The notes beneath the pieces were generated by a model. The model was not told the origin of the DNA and made no database searches. It saw only the letters and a program-made list of their open reading frames with translations. Both the position numbers and the translations under genes were made by a program. Positions 53,127 through 64,000 of a stretch of DNA of 64,000 nt are shown piece by piece (the first letter of the stretch is position 1; each line of letters starts with the position of its first letter). The DNA is from Halocaridina rubra (Eukaryota > Arthropoda > Malacostraca > Decapoda > Atyidae): contig JAXCGZ010007599.1 in NCBI GenBank assembly GCA_037179515.1, positions 62,001 to 126,000 on the forward strand, in the 5' to 3' direction.

Positions 53127-56034
53127 TTAGTGATACTTATCATACCTGTCCTTAAAACTATGGATTGAGATAGCATTAACTACCTCCTCGCTTAGCCAAT
53201 TCCAATTATCAACTACTCTTACACTGAAAAAGTATTTCCTTACATCCTGCAAAGAAGTTTTCTTACGAAGCTTCAAACTATGACCTCTAGTTCTAGAGCC
53301 AGCCATATCAAAATACCGATCCCTATCCACTCTATCATAACCATGAAGGAATTTAAAGACTGTCACCATATCCCCCCTCAATCTTCTCGCTTCGAGTGAT
53401 GGTAAGTCTAATTCCCTCAGCCTTTCATCATAACTGAGATTGCGTATTTCTGGCACCAGTTTTGTGGCATGTATTTGAACCTTTTCAAGCATAGATATGT
53501 GCTTTTTTCAAGTGTGGATTCCAAAAGGGGGCTGCATATTCGAGTTTTGGCCTCACATAGGTTACATAAATATTTCTGAACATTTCCTTGTCCATGTGCC
53601 TGAAGGCTACCCTTACATTTGATAAGAATGCATATGCTGCCCTTACTATGCCATTTATATGTATTTCTGGAGACAAATCTGCCAGTATGTTTACTCCTAG
53701 ATCTCTCTTATTTTCTGTCTCTTGAAGTTGTACTCCAGCCGTCGAGTAGTCAAGCTTGGGCCCTCTTGCACTTGTACCCATTCTCATTACCTTACATTTT
53801 GAGGTATTGAATTTCATTAGCCACTTTTCGGACCACACATGCAGATTATTTAGATCCTCCTGAAGTTCTCTACCATTGTTCTTGTTTTTCACTTTCCTCA
53901 CAATCGTTGCATCATCTGCAAACATATTCATGAATGAATTTACAGACTCTGGTAGGTCATTTACATATACAAGGAACAAAAGTGGCCCTAAAACTGAACC
54001 CTGTGGAACTCCACTACTAACTCTTCTCCATTCAGACACTGAGTGTCTTACTCTAACCCACTGTTCTCTTCCTTCTAAGTAAGTTTTTATCCATTCCAAA
54101 ACATATCCACCTATTCTAGCCATTGCTTGCAGCTTCCTAATAAGTCTCCCATATGGAACAGTGTCAAACGCTTTCTGGAAGTCTAGGAATATGCAATCTG
54201 CCCAGCCCTCTCTTTCCTGTAAGATTCGGCTTACCTCATCATAAAATTCTAATAAGTTTGTTACTGTTGATCTACATTCTCTGAAGCCATGTTGCCTCAT
54301 TGGCAAAATGTTAAAGGATTCCAAGTGAAGAGAGATATGTTTCCTTAGTAGTTTCTCCATAACTCTGCAAACTATGCTGGTCAAGGAAACTGGTCTATAG
54401 TTCAGAGCCGTATCCCTCCTTCCCATTTTGAAGATAGGTATCACATTTGCTTGTTTCCAGCATCTTGGAATCTTCCCTGACTCCAGTGACTTTTTAAATA
54501 TGATACTTAGTGCCACTGATATTGAGTTTGCGCATTTTTTAAGCACATGAGGGGATATGTCATCAGGACCTGTAGCTTTATGAACATCTAAATCCATCAG
54601 CGCTTTGCATACCTCTGTGGATGTAAGGTTGATGTTCTCTAATACCGGCCCTTGAGCTTAAATCTTTGCTAGCTGAGGGGGTGGGGTATTTTCTACACTA
54701 AATACTGACTGAAACTCATTGTTCAATTCTTTGCAGATCTCTTCATCCGTCTCAGTGATGCTTCCATCCGCTCTCTTTAGCCTTAAAACCTGTTCTTTTA
54801 CCTTCAGTTTTCCTCTGATAAAGCTGTGGAAAAGCTTGGGATTTTCTTTAGCCTTCCTGGTGATGTCCCTCTCATAGTCTCTCTCTGCCTCTCTCCTTTT
54901 ACTTAGGTAGTCATTTCTTGCTCTTTTGTAGGTTTGCCAGGCATTTATGTTTTTTCTCCTCCTATACCTTTTCCAGCATTTGTCTCTCCACTCCTTAGCT
55001 CTTTTACACCCATTATCGAACCATTTCTCTCTGGCATGAATTACACCTACTTTAGTGACAGGTATGCAGCAATCTACTATCTTCACATATTTCTCACAAA
55101 ATATGTCATACATTTCTTGTACAGATTTGTTGTAAAATAAGGTTCTCCAGTCAATAACTGCAAAAAGCTCATTCATTTTGATGTAATCTCCTTTCGGACA
55201 GTTCCTCCTCATGTCCTCAGTGAATCTACTCTCAGGCAGAATATCTTCAATGATATACTCCATCAACAACAGACTGTGGTCACTCTTTCCAAATGGTGGT
55301 TCATACTCAATTTTTTCAATATTCAACACATTATCTGTGAATACTAGATCAAGAAGTGATGGCTCATCCCCATCCCTGGCCCTCGTTGGTTCCACTGCAT
55401 GTTGGTGTAGGAAATTTCCTTGTATGCAATCTAGTAATCTTGCCCCGAATGAGTCCTCACCACAGTGTGGGTCAAGATTTATCCAATCTATCTCTTTATG
55501 ATTAAAATCTCCCATAACCAAAATCCTACATTTTTTTTCCCGTGATATGTTAACAACTGAGTTTATGACTTCAATAGTACCTAAATGACTTTCCTTATAA
55601 ACTTCAAGCCTATTCTGGTTCCTTGGTGGGTTATATACAACAGTTATTATAATGCTCTCTGAAACAGTATTTATGCGAGCAACAAGAAATTCCTTGAACT
55701 CACTTTCTATAGCCAAGTTTATTTCTTCAACTTGAATCCTTTCACTTATGAGCAGTGCTATCCCTCCACCAGTCCTCTCAGATCTTTCAACCCTTAGTAT
55801 TCTGAAGCCCTTTGGAAAAACTGTGACACTATTTATGTCCTCACTCAACTTAGTCTCTGTAATTGCTACTATATCTGCCTTACTGTTGTGAATCCTATCT
55901 TTTAATTCTACAGCCTTACCAGCTAATCCATCAGCATTTGTGTATAACAATCTTAATGAGGCCCCATCCCCTGATCTTCTGTCATTATCTTCTTTATCTC
56001 CCCTTTGTCTGGAAGAACTCTGAAATGAAAATTT
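53127..56034 (-). pseudogene. CR1-C ORF2 (endonuclease and reverse transcriptase), few breaks
   Basis: Minus-strand pieces: 54658-55950 covers the whole endonuclease (LYTNADG, ITETKLSED, MGDFNHKEIDW, LLDLVFTDN, KSDHSLL) and linker. A stop at 54658 (near ..PPPQLAKI) breaks the frame. 53485-54597 covers RT (RPVSLTSIVCR, FLDFQKAFDTVPY, SSGVPQGSVLGPLLFLVYVN, MFADDATI). An extra T near 53507 shifts into 53127-53492 (thumb to ..FKDRYDKYH). Confidence 0.92.
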
Positions 56035-56860
56035 TTCTTCTCTTCTTCATTTCTTTCCTCATTTAACCTTCTTGCCTCTTGCAACAAGTTTTTGATCTTT
56101 CCCATCTCTTCCTGTGTTCTGTATCGGCTAATGAACACTTCTTTGAATTCTTGAAGGTCTTTTAGACTTTTTATTCTCAACAATATTTCCCTACATGTTT
56201 CCCCTCTCTCAAAGGTTACTTTTGTTGGTCTCTGCTTTCTTTCCCTCGAATATTTACCTAGTTGGTGTATGTTTACAAAATCCTCAGGACCACAAACTAC
56301 TCCAAGCTTTCTTATCAGGTCTACAACCCTAGCTTTATTTTCTTGTCTCCCCTGCCATGTTGGCTCCTGGGATTCGCTTATGCCTGAGATTACCACTGTC
56401 TTCTCCTTATCAAGTGCCTGTTTGATGAGTGGGTTTGCCCTTTCCATCACAACGTCTTTCATTTTTTTATTACTGTCTCTTTATAGTCAACTGTTTGTAT
56501 GTTTTCCAGTGCCACCACCTTTACAGCCTTTTTTACTGCCACATTCCCCTTTAGTGCATCAGCAAAGGAAGTTTTCATGGCATCATTTTCCATAATCAGC
56601 TCCTGGAACTCTTTTCTGAACTGTTCAATGTTTTCCTTAATCTGGACATTCCAAGCAGCAATGTCGTCTCTCTCAGAAGAGAGCAGTGAACTAACATCTA
56701 ATTCCTTTAGGTTGTCATTCAGCTGTTTGCTTTTATCTTCTTGTTTAGAAATTCTAGATTCTAGTTAACTCTTTTCCCCTTCCAGCTTCTTTATTATTTT
56801 TTCTAGTTCCTTTCTCTCCTGCCCTTGTGCTTTATTTGCTTCCTCCAAAGATCTTATTTG
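55953..56860 (-). pseudogene. CR1-C ORF1, partial and frameshifted
   Basis: The C-terminal 169 codons (55953-56462) hold the RRM-like block (VVISGISESQEPTWQGRQEN .. HQLGKYSRERKQRPTKVTF) and the frameshift heptamer at 56034-56028. Upstream coiled-coil sequence (56463-56860) is present in another frame, with a stop at about 56766, and ends at the truncation point. Confidence 0.88.
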
Positions 56861-59635
56861 TGTGATTACCTAATTGTGATTACCTAATTGTGTTTACGGG
56901 AAAGAGCCCAAAGCTCGTATCTTCCCTTCTCCTGATCGGTTACATTTTATACTTAGTGATACTTATCATACCTGTCCTTAAAACTATGGATTGAGATAGC
57001 ATTAACTACCTCCTCGCTTAGCCAATTCCAATCATCAACTACTCTTACACTGAAAAAGTATTTCCTTACATCCTGCAAAGAAGTTTTCTTACGAAGCTTC
57101 AAACTATGACCTCTAGTTCTAGAGCCAGCCATATCAAAATATCGATCCCTATCCACTCTATCATAACCATGAAGGAATTTAAAGACTGTCACCATATCCC
57201 CCCTCACTCTTCTAGCTTCGAGTGATGGTAAGTCTAGTTCCCTCAGCCTCTCATCATAACTGAGATTGCGTATTTTTGGCACCAGTTTCGTGGCATGTCT
57301 TTGAACTTTTTCACGCTTAGCTATGTGCTTTTTCAAGTGCGGATTCCAAAAGGGGGCTGCATATTCGAGTTTTGGCCTCACATAGGTTACATAAATATTT
57401 CTGAACATTTCCTTGTCCATGTGCCTGAAGGCTACCCTTACATTTGATAAAAATGCATATGCTGCCCTTACTATGCCATTTATATGTATTTCTGGAGACA
57501 AATCTGCCAGTATGTTTACTCCTAGATCTCTCTCATTTTCTGTCTCTTGAAGTTGTACTCCAGCCACCGAGTAGTCAAGCTTGGGCCTTCTTGCACTTGT
57601 ACCCATTCTCATTACCTTACATTTTGAAGTATTGAATTTCATTAGCCACTTTTCTGACCACTCATGCAGATTATTTAGATCCTCCTGAAGTTCTCTACCA
57701 TTGTTCTCGTTTTTTACTTTCTTCACAATCTTTGCATCATCTGCAAACATATTCATGAATGAATTTACAGACTCTGGTAGGTCATTTACATATACAAGGA
57801 ACAAAAGTGGCCCTAAAACTGAACCCTGTGGAACTCCACTACTAACTCTTCTCCATTCAGACACTGAGTGTCTTACTCTAACCCTCTGTTCCCTTCCTTC
57901 TAAGTAAGTTTTTATCCATTCCAAAACATTTCCACCTATTCTAGCCATTGATTGCAGCTTCCTAATAAGTCTCCCATGTGGAACAGTGTCAAACGCTTTC
58001 TGGAAGTCTAGGAATATGCAATCTGCCCAGCCCTCTCTTTCCTGTAAGATTTGGCTTACCTCATCATAAACTTCTAATAAGTTTGTTACTGTTGATCTAC
58101 CTTCTCTGAAGCCATGTTGCCTCACTGACAAAAAGTTGTAGGATTCCAAGTGAAGAGAGATATGTTTCCTTAGTAGTTTCTCCATAACTTTGCAAACTAT
58201 GCTGGTCAAGGAAACTGGTCTATAGTTCAGAGCCGTATCCCTCCTTCCCTTTTTGAAGATAGGTATCACATTTGCTTGTTTCCAGCATCTTGGAATCTCC
58301 CCAGACTCCAGTGACTCCTTAAATATGATACTTAGTGCCACTGATATTGTGTTTGCGCATTTTTTAAGCACATGAGGGGATATGTCATCAGGACCTGTAG
58401 CTTTATGAACATCTAAATCCATCAGCGCTTTGCATACCTCTGTGGCTGCAAGGTTGATGTTCTCTAATACCGGCCCTTGAGCTTCTATCACTGCAATCTG
58501 AGGGGGTGGGGTATTTTCTACTGTAAATACTGACTGAAACTCCTTGTTCAATTCTTTGCAGATCTCTTCATCCGTCTCAGTGATGCTTCCATCCTCTCTC
58601 TTTAGCCTTAAAACCTGTTCTTTTACCTTCAGTTTTCCCCTGATAAAGCTGTGGAAAAGCTTGGGATTTTCTTTAGCCTTCCTGGTGATGTCCCTCTCAT
58701 AGTCTCTCTCTGCCTCTCTCCTTTTACTTAGGTAGTCATTTCTTGCTCTTTTGTAGGTTTGCCAGGCATTTATGTTTTTTCTCTTCCTATACCTTTTCCA
58801 GCATTTGTCTCTCCACTCCTTAGCTCTTTTACACCCATTATCGAACCATTTCTCTCTGGCATGAATTACACCTACTTTGGTGACAGGTATGCAGCAATCT
58901 ACTATCTTCCCATATTTCTCACAAAAGATGTCATACATTTCTTGTACAGATTTGTTGTAAAATAAGGTTCTCCAGTCAATAACTGCAAAAAGCTCATTCA
59001 TTTTGATGTAATCTCCTTTCGGATAAATCCTCATGTCCTCAGTGCCTCTACTCTCAGGAAGAATATCTTCAATGATATACTCCATCAACAACACACAGTG
59101 GTCACTCTTTCCAATTGGTGGTTCATACTCAATTTTTTCAATATCCAACACATTATCTGTGAACACTAGATCAAGTAGTGATGGCTCATCCCCACCCCTG
59201 GCCCTTGTTGGTTCCATTACATGTTGGTGTAGGAAATTCCCTTGAACGCGATCTAGGAATCTTGCGCCGAATGAGTCCTCACCACTGTGTGGGTCAAGAT
59301 TTATCCAATCTATCTCTTTATGATTAAAGTCTCCCATAATCAAAATCCTACATTTTTTTTCCCGTGCCATGTTAACAACTGAGTTTATGACTTCAATAGT
59401 ACCTATATGACTTTCCTCATAAACTTCAAGACTATTTTGGTTCCTTGGGAGGTTGTATACAACAGTTATTATAATGCTCTCTGACCCAGTATTTATGCGA
59501 GCAACAAGAAATTCCTTGAACTCACTTTCTATAGCCAAGTTTATTTCTTCGACATGAATCCTTTCACTTATGAGCAGTGCTATCCCTCCACCAGTCCTCT
59601 CAGATCCTTCAACCCTTAGTATTCTGAAACCCTTA
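56861..59635 (-). mobile_element. CR1/L2-like LINE copy D, 5'-truncated
   Basis: Two tail units 'gtgattacctaatt' lie at 56861, abutting the truncated 5' end of CR1-C. The copy runs to 59635 in the endonuclease (..TGGGIALLISER), where the CR1-E tail starts. Confidence 0.95.
56953..59635 (-). CDS. CR1-D ORF2, open frame lacking its N-terminus
   Basis: An uninterrupted frame of over 860 codons, the longest in the window. Counting from the Met at 59538, positions are: GDFN at 69-72, LLDLVFTD at 121-128, SDH at 145-147 (endonuclease), linker, DFQKAFDTVP at 511-520 (RT motif A), SGVPQGS at 567-573 (B), FADD at 598-601 (C), thumb, and the stop after FKDRYDKYH. The first part of the endonuclease is missing because the copy is 5'-truncated, so it is not a complete element gene. 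The lack of stops points to recent insertion. Confidence 0.88.
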
Positions 59636-59728
59636 GTGTGATTACCTAATTGTGATTACCTAATTTTGTTTACGGGAAAGAGCCCAAAGCTCGTATCTTC
59701 CCGTCTCCTGATCGGTTCCATTTTATAC

Positions 59729-62460
59729 TTAGTGATACTTATCATACCTGTCCTTAAAACTATGGATTGAGATAGCATTAACTACCTCCTCGCTTACCCA
59801 ATTCCAATTATCAACTACTCTTACACTGAAAAAGTATTTCCTTACATCCTGCAAAGAAGTTTTCTTACGAAGCTTCAAACTATGACCTCTAGTTCTAGAG
59901 CCAGCCAAGTCAAAATATCGATCCCTATCCACTCTATCATAACCATGAAGGAATTTAAAGACTGTCACCATATCCCCCCTCACTCTTCTAGCTTCGAGTG
60001 ATGGTAAGTCTAATTCCCTCAGCCTCTCATCATAACCGAGATTGCGTATTTATGGCACCAGTTTCGTGGCATGTCTTTGAACTTTTTCAAGCTTAGCTAT
60101 GTGCTTTTTCAAGTGCGGATTCCAAAAGGGGGCTGCATATTCGAGTTTTGGCCTCACATAGGTTACATAAATATTTCTGAACATTTCCTTGTCCATGTGC
60201 CTGAAGGCTACCCTTACATTTGATAAGAATGCATATGCTGCCCTTACTATGCCATTTATATGTATTTCTGGAGACAAATCTGCCAGTATGTTTACTCCTA
60301 GATCTCTCTCATTTTCTGTCTCTTGAAGTTGTACTCCAGCCACCGAGTAGTCAAGCTTGGGCCTTCTTGCACTTGTACCCATTCTCATTACCTTACATTT
60401 TGAAGTATTGAATTTCATTAGCCACTTTTCTGACCACTCATGCAGATTATTTAGATCCTCCTGAAGTTCTCTACCATTGTTCTCGTTTTTTACTTTCTTC
60501 ACAATCTTTGCATCATCTGCAAACATATTCATGCATGAATTTACAGACTCTGGTAGGTCATTTACATATACAAGGAACAAAAGTGGCCCTAAAACTGAAC
60601 CCTGTGGAACTCCACTACTAACTCTTCTATATTCAGACACTGAGTGTCTTACTCTAACCCTCTGTTCCCTTCCTTCTAAGTAAGTTTTTATCCATTCCAA
60701 AACATTTCCACCTATTCTAGCCACTTGCTTGCAGCTTCCTAATAAGTCTCCCATGTGGAACAGTGTCAAACGCTTTCTGGAAGTCTAGGAATATGCAATC
60801 TGCCCAGCCCTCTCTTTCCTGTAAGATTTGGCTTACCTCATCATAAAATTCTAATAAGTTTGTTACTGTTGATCTACCTTCTCTGAAGCCATGTTGCCTC
60901 ACTGACAAAAAGTTAAAGGATTCCAAGTGAAGAGAGATATGTTTCCTTAGTAGTTTCTCCATAACTTTGCAAACTATGCTGGTCAAGGAAACTGGTCTAT
61001 AGTTCAGAGCCGTATCCCTCCTTCCCTTTTTGGAGATAGGTATCACATTTGCTTGTTTCCAGCATCTTGGAATCTTCCCTGACTCCAGTGACTTTTTAAA
61101 TATGATACTTAGTGCCACTGATATTGAGTTTGCGCATTCTTTAAGCACAAGAGAGGATATGTCATCGGGACCTGTAGCTTTATGAACATCTAAATCCATC
61201 AGCGCTTTGCATACCTCTATGGCTGTAAGGTTGATGTTCTCTAATACCGGCCCTTGAGCTTCTATCACTGCAATCTGAGGGGGTGGGGTATTTTCTACTG
61301 TAAATACTGACTGAAACTCCTTGTTCAATTCTTTGCAGATCTCTTCATCCGTCTCAGTGATGCTTCCATCCTCTCTCTTTAGCCTTAAAACCTGTTCTTT
61401 TACCTTCAGTTTTCCCCTGATAAAGCTGTGGAAAAGCTTGGGATTTTCTTTAGCCTTCCTGGTGATGTCCCTCTCATAGTCTCTCTCTGCCTCTCTCCTT
61501 TTACTTAGGTAGTCATTTCTTGCGCTTTTGTAGGTTTGCCAGGCATTTATGTTTTTTCTCCTCCTATACCTTTTCCAGCATTTGTCTCTCCACTCCTTAG
61601 CTCTTTTACACCCATTATCAAACCATTTCTCTCTGGCATGAATTACACCTACTTTGGTGACAGGTATGCAGCAATCTACTATCTTCCCATATTTCTCACA
61701 AAAGATGTCATACATTTCTTGTACAGATTTGTTGTAAAATAAGGTTCTCCAGTCAAGAACTTCAAAAAGCTCATTCATTTTGATGTAATCTCCTTTCGGA
61801 TAGTTCCTCCTCATGTCCTCAGTGCCTCTACTCTCAGGAAGAATATCTTCAATGATATACTCCATCAACAACACACAGTGGTCACTCTTTCCAATTGGTG
61901 GTACATACTCAATTTTTTCAATATCCTACACATTATCTGTGAACACTAGATCAAGTAGTGATGGCTCATCCCCACCCCTGGCCCTTGTTGGTTCCATTAC
62001 ATGTTGGTGTAGGAAATTCCCTTGTACGCAATCTAGGAATCTTGCCCCGAATGAGTCCTCACCACTGTATGGGTGAAGATTTATCCAATCTATCTCTTTA
62101 TGATTAAAGTCTCCCATAATCAAAATCATACATTTTTTTCCCGTGCCATGTTAACAACTGAGTTTATGACTTCAATAGTACCTATATGACTTTCCACATT
62201 AACTTCAAGACTATTTTGGTTCCTTGGTGGGTTGTATACAACAGTTATTATAATGCTCTCTGACCCAGTATTTATGCGAGGAACAAGAAATTCCTTGAAC
62301 TCGCCTTACTGTTGTGAATCCTATCTTTTAATTTTACTGCCTTACCAGCTAATCCATCAGCATTTGTGTATAACAATCTTAATGAGGCCCCATCCCCTGA
62401 TCTTCTATCATTATCTTCTTTATCTCCCCTTTGTCTGGAAGAACTCTGTAATGAAAATTT
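59729..62460 (-). pseudogene. CR1-E ORF2 (endonuclease and reverse transcriptase), broken
   Basis: Pieces: 61926-62129 (MGDFNHKEIDW, LLDLVFTDNV, then a stop at about 61926); 60717-61874 (linker, RPVSLTSIVCK, FLDFQKAFDTVPH); 60050-60769 (SSGVPQGSVLGPLLFLVYVN, MFADDAKI); a stop near 60054; 59729-59983 (thumb, ..FKDRYDKYH). A deletion of roughly 190 bp near 62301 removes endonuclease sequence between NSKAD and SEFKEF in element order. Confidence 0.9.
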
Positions 62461-63458
62461 TTCTTCTCTTCTTCATTTCTTTCATCATTTAACCTTCTTG
62501 CCTCTTGCAACAAGTTTTTGATCTTTCCCATCTCTTCCTGTGTTCTGTATCGTCTAATGAACACTTCTTTGAATTCTTGAAGGTCTTTTAGACTTTTTTT
62601 TCTCAACAATATTTCCCTACATGTTTCCCCTCTCTCAAATTTTACTTTTGTTGGTCTCGGCTTTCCTTCCCTTGAATATTTACCTAGTTGGTGTATGTTT
62701 ACAATATCCTCAGGACCACATACTACTCCAAGCTTTCTTATCAGGTCTACAACCCTAGCTTTATTTTCTTCAAGTCTCCCCTGCCATGTTGGCTCCTGGG
62801 ATTCGCTTATACCTGAGATTACCAATGTCTTCTCCTTATCAAGTGCCTGTCTGATGAGTGGGTTTGCCCTTTCCATCACAACGTCTTTCATTTTTTCGAT
62901 TACTGTCTCTTTATAGTCAACTGTTTGTATGTTTTCCTGTGCCACCACCTTTACAGCCTCTTTTACTGCCACATTCCCCTTTTGTGCATCAGCAAAGGAA
63001 GTTTTCATGGCATCATTTTCCATATTCAGCTCCTGGAACTCTTTTCTGAACTGTTCAATGTTTTCCTTAATCTGGACATTCCAAGCAGCAATCTCGTCTC
63101 TCTCAGAAGAGAGCAGTGAACTAACATCTAATTCCTTTAGGTTGTCATTCAGTTGTTTGTTTTTATCTTCTTGTTTAGAAATTCTAGATTCTAGTTGACT
63201 CTTTTCCCCTTCCAGCTTCTTTATTCTTTTTTCTAGTTCCTTTCTCTCCTGCCCTTGTGCTTTATTTGCTTCCTCCAAAAATTTTATTTGCTCTCTGAGT
63301 GTTTCATTCTCTTTCATTTCTCCATCCATATTCCGAATTTTTTCATCAAGGCTTATAACCATTGCCTCTAAATTCTTGATTTTCTGTTTAAGTCTCCTAA
63401 TGGCTACCCCTCCTACCGACCCATGGATGGGGGAGGATTTGGACAGAGATGGCCTCAT
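62379..63458 (-). CDS. CR1-E ORF1 protein, 359 codons, intact
   Basis: It starts MRPSLSKSSPIHGSVGGVAI at 63458. Codons 20-175 are rich in Lys, Glu and Leu heptads (coiled coil, likely for multimer formation). Codons about 209-295 form an RRM-like block (LVISGISESQEPTWQGRLEE .. HQLGKYSREGKPRPTKVKF). A charged C-terminus ends EDQGMGPH, stop. LINE ORF1 proteins of this build bind element RNA. The A AAT TTT heptamer lies in frame at 62460-62454, codons 333-335, just before ORF2 overlaps in the -1 frame. Confidence 0.85.
   Translation of the reverse strand: MRPSLSKSSPIHGSVGGVAIRRLKQKIKNLEAMVISLDEKIRNMDGEMKENETLREQIKFLEEANKAQGQERKELEKRIKKLEGEKSQLESRISKQEDKNKQLNDNLKELDVSSLLSSERDEIAAWNVQIKENIEQFRKEFQELNMENDAMKTSFADAQKGNVAVKEAVKVVAQENIQTVDYKETVIEKMKDVVMERANPLIRQALDKEKTLVISGISESQEPTWQGRLEENKARVVDLIRKLGVVCGPEDIVNIHQLGKYSREGKPRPTKVKFERGETCREILLRKKSLKDLQEFKEVFIRRYRTQEEMGKIKNLLQEARRLNDERNEEEKKNFHYRVLPDKGEIKKIMIEDQGMGPH
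62454..62460 (-). promoter_or_regulatory. Candidate -1 frameshift heptamer of CR1-E
   Basis: A AAT TTT in the ORF1 reading frame (the AAT codon starts at 62459, 333 codons from the ATG). The -1 frame is open from here into the start of ORF2. Confidence 0.55.
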
Positions 63459-64000
63459 TTTTATCTTCTCCCTCTCACAGACTATAGAAAGAAGAAGAGG
63501 AAGAGGAAAAAAAAAGAGAAAAACTTTTATTTAAGCTTCACACAGAATTTTTATATCCCCATATAACTGCTATTTAGTGACTCAATTTATCTCTTTTCTG
63601 GTAACACACATCTTAACTTAAAAACTTGACCATGGTAATTTAAGGATAAAAAGAAAAAGAAAAAAAATGCAACAAAACAAAAGTCAAACCTGAAGGATAA
63701 TTCGAATTTGTGTCTGAGGAGGCACCCACCTGTTTCTGCTATATATTCTTCCTAACTGATAAACTCACTTGCTAACCAAGATATGTTATCACAGGATTAG
63801 ACTTTACATTTAACTCAATATATATACAAAATAATAAAAAAAAATAGTATAAGAGAAAGCTAAAAGAAAAGCAAAAAAATGAAGAAAATAAGACAGCTGT
63901 ACTACTTTGCAACTTAACTCAGTACTGTTGACAGGTGGATATTTGGTATTTTCTTTTTTTACTTATTCAAGTATTTCGTGTATCAAACTAACTAACAAGT
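63459..64000 (-). other. 5' untranslated region of CR1-E
   Basis: Non-coding; it matches 31704-32245 in reverse. It contains pyrimidine- and A-rich runs. Whether it carries an internal promoter cannot be read from sequence alone. Confidence 0.75.

Larger units (their letters stand above)
59636..64000 (-). mobile_element. CR1/L2-like LINE copy E, extends past window end
   Basis: The tail units at 59636 abut CR1-D. ORF2 (59729-62460), intact ORF1 (62379-63458) and a 5' untranslated region up to 64000 follow. The 5' region matches that of CR1-A (31704 onward), so nearly the full element is in view. Confidence 0.95.

Noticed and set aside
57444..63198. Plus-strand frames recurring in each CR1 copy (e.g. 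MFSFFTFFTIFASSANIFMN, MPGIYVFSPPIPFPAFVSPL)
   Set aside because: Antisense shadows of ORF1 and ORF2; they recur only because the LINE copies are alike.

Overview
The window is intergenic eukaryotic DNA: AT-rich, full of (TA)n, (ATT)n and (GA)n arrays, with no bacterial-type gene layout and no recognisable single-copy host gene. Almost everything I can identify is transposable-element sequence. The mix (Tigger/pogo DNA transposons, CR1/L2-like, Jockey/I-like and RTE-like LINEs, a hAT/BED remnant, tRNA-derived SINEs and long (TA)n arrays) looks like an arthropod genome, most likely a decapod crustacean. The organism is inferred from element types only.

Layout. 1-5590: 3' part of a deleted Tigger copy (T1), a 5'-truncated Jockey/I-type LINE with a 26-bp target duplication, then AT-rich repeats with foldbacks and a 330-bp tandem duplication. 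5591-28722: a chain of Tigger copies (T2 to T9) in both orientations, most separated by (TA)n arrays that begin exactly at the transposon ends. T3 carries nested insertions: a different TA-targeting transposon (N1, itself holding LINE fragments), a 1.45-kb non-autonomous Tigger derivative (T4), and a SINE/satellite composite. T7 holds the best-preserved transposase (DD30D catalytic triad, one frameshift and one stop). 27556-30946 and 42188-45557 are a near-identical inverted duplication of about 3.4 kb. Between the arms lie a retroelement gag-protease remnant split by a near full-length CR1-like LINE (CR1-A), a second pogo-type remnant, and Tigger copy T10. 45558-46965 is the endonuclease part of an RTE element. 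47622-64000 is dominated by four CR1-like copies on the minus strand (B, C, D, E), interrupted by a hAT/BED fragment, a doublet of tRNA-like SINE units and three long (TA)n arrays.

How parts relate. The CR1-like copies are one family. Each longer copy encodes a coiled-coil ORF1 and an endonuclease plus reverse transcriptase ORF2. ORF2 sits in the -1 frame relative to ORF1, has no early ATG, and overlaps ORF1 just after a conserved A AAT TTT heptamer, which suggests -1 ribosomal frameshifting. Copies E, D and C are chained: the 3' tail repeat of each abuts the 5' truncation point of the next. The Tigger copies share terminal inverted repeats, expandable repeats in both untranslated ends, and a TA target. 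Apart from CR1-E ORF1 and the 5'-truncated but open CR1-D ORF2, every coding region is visibly broken.
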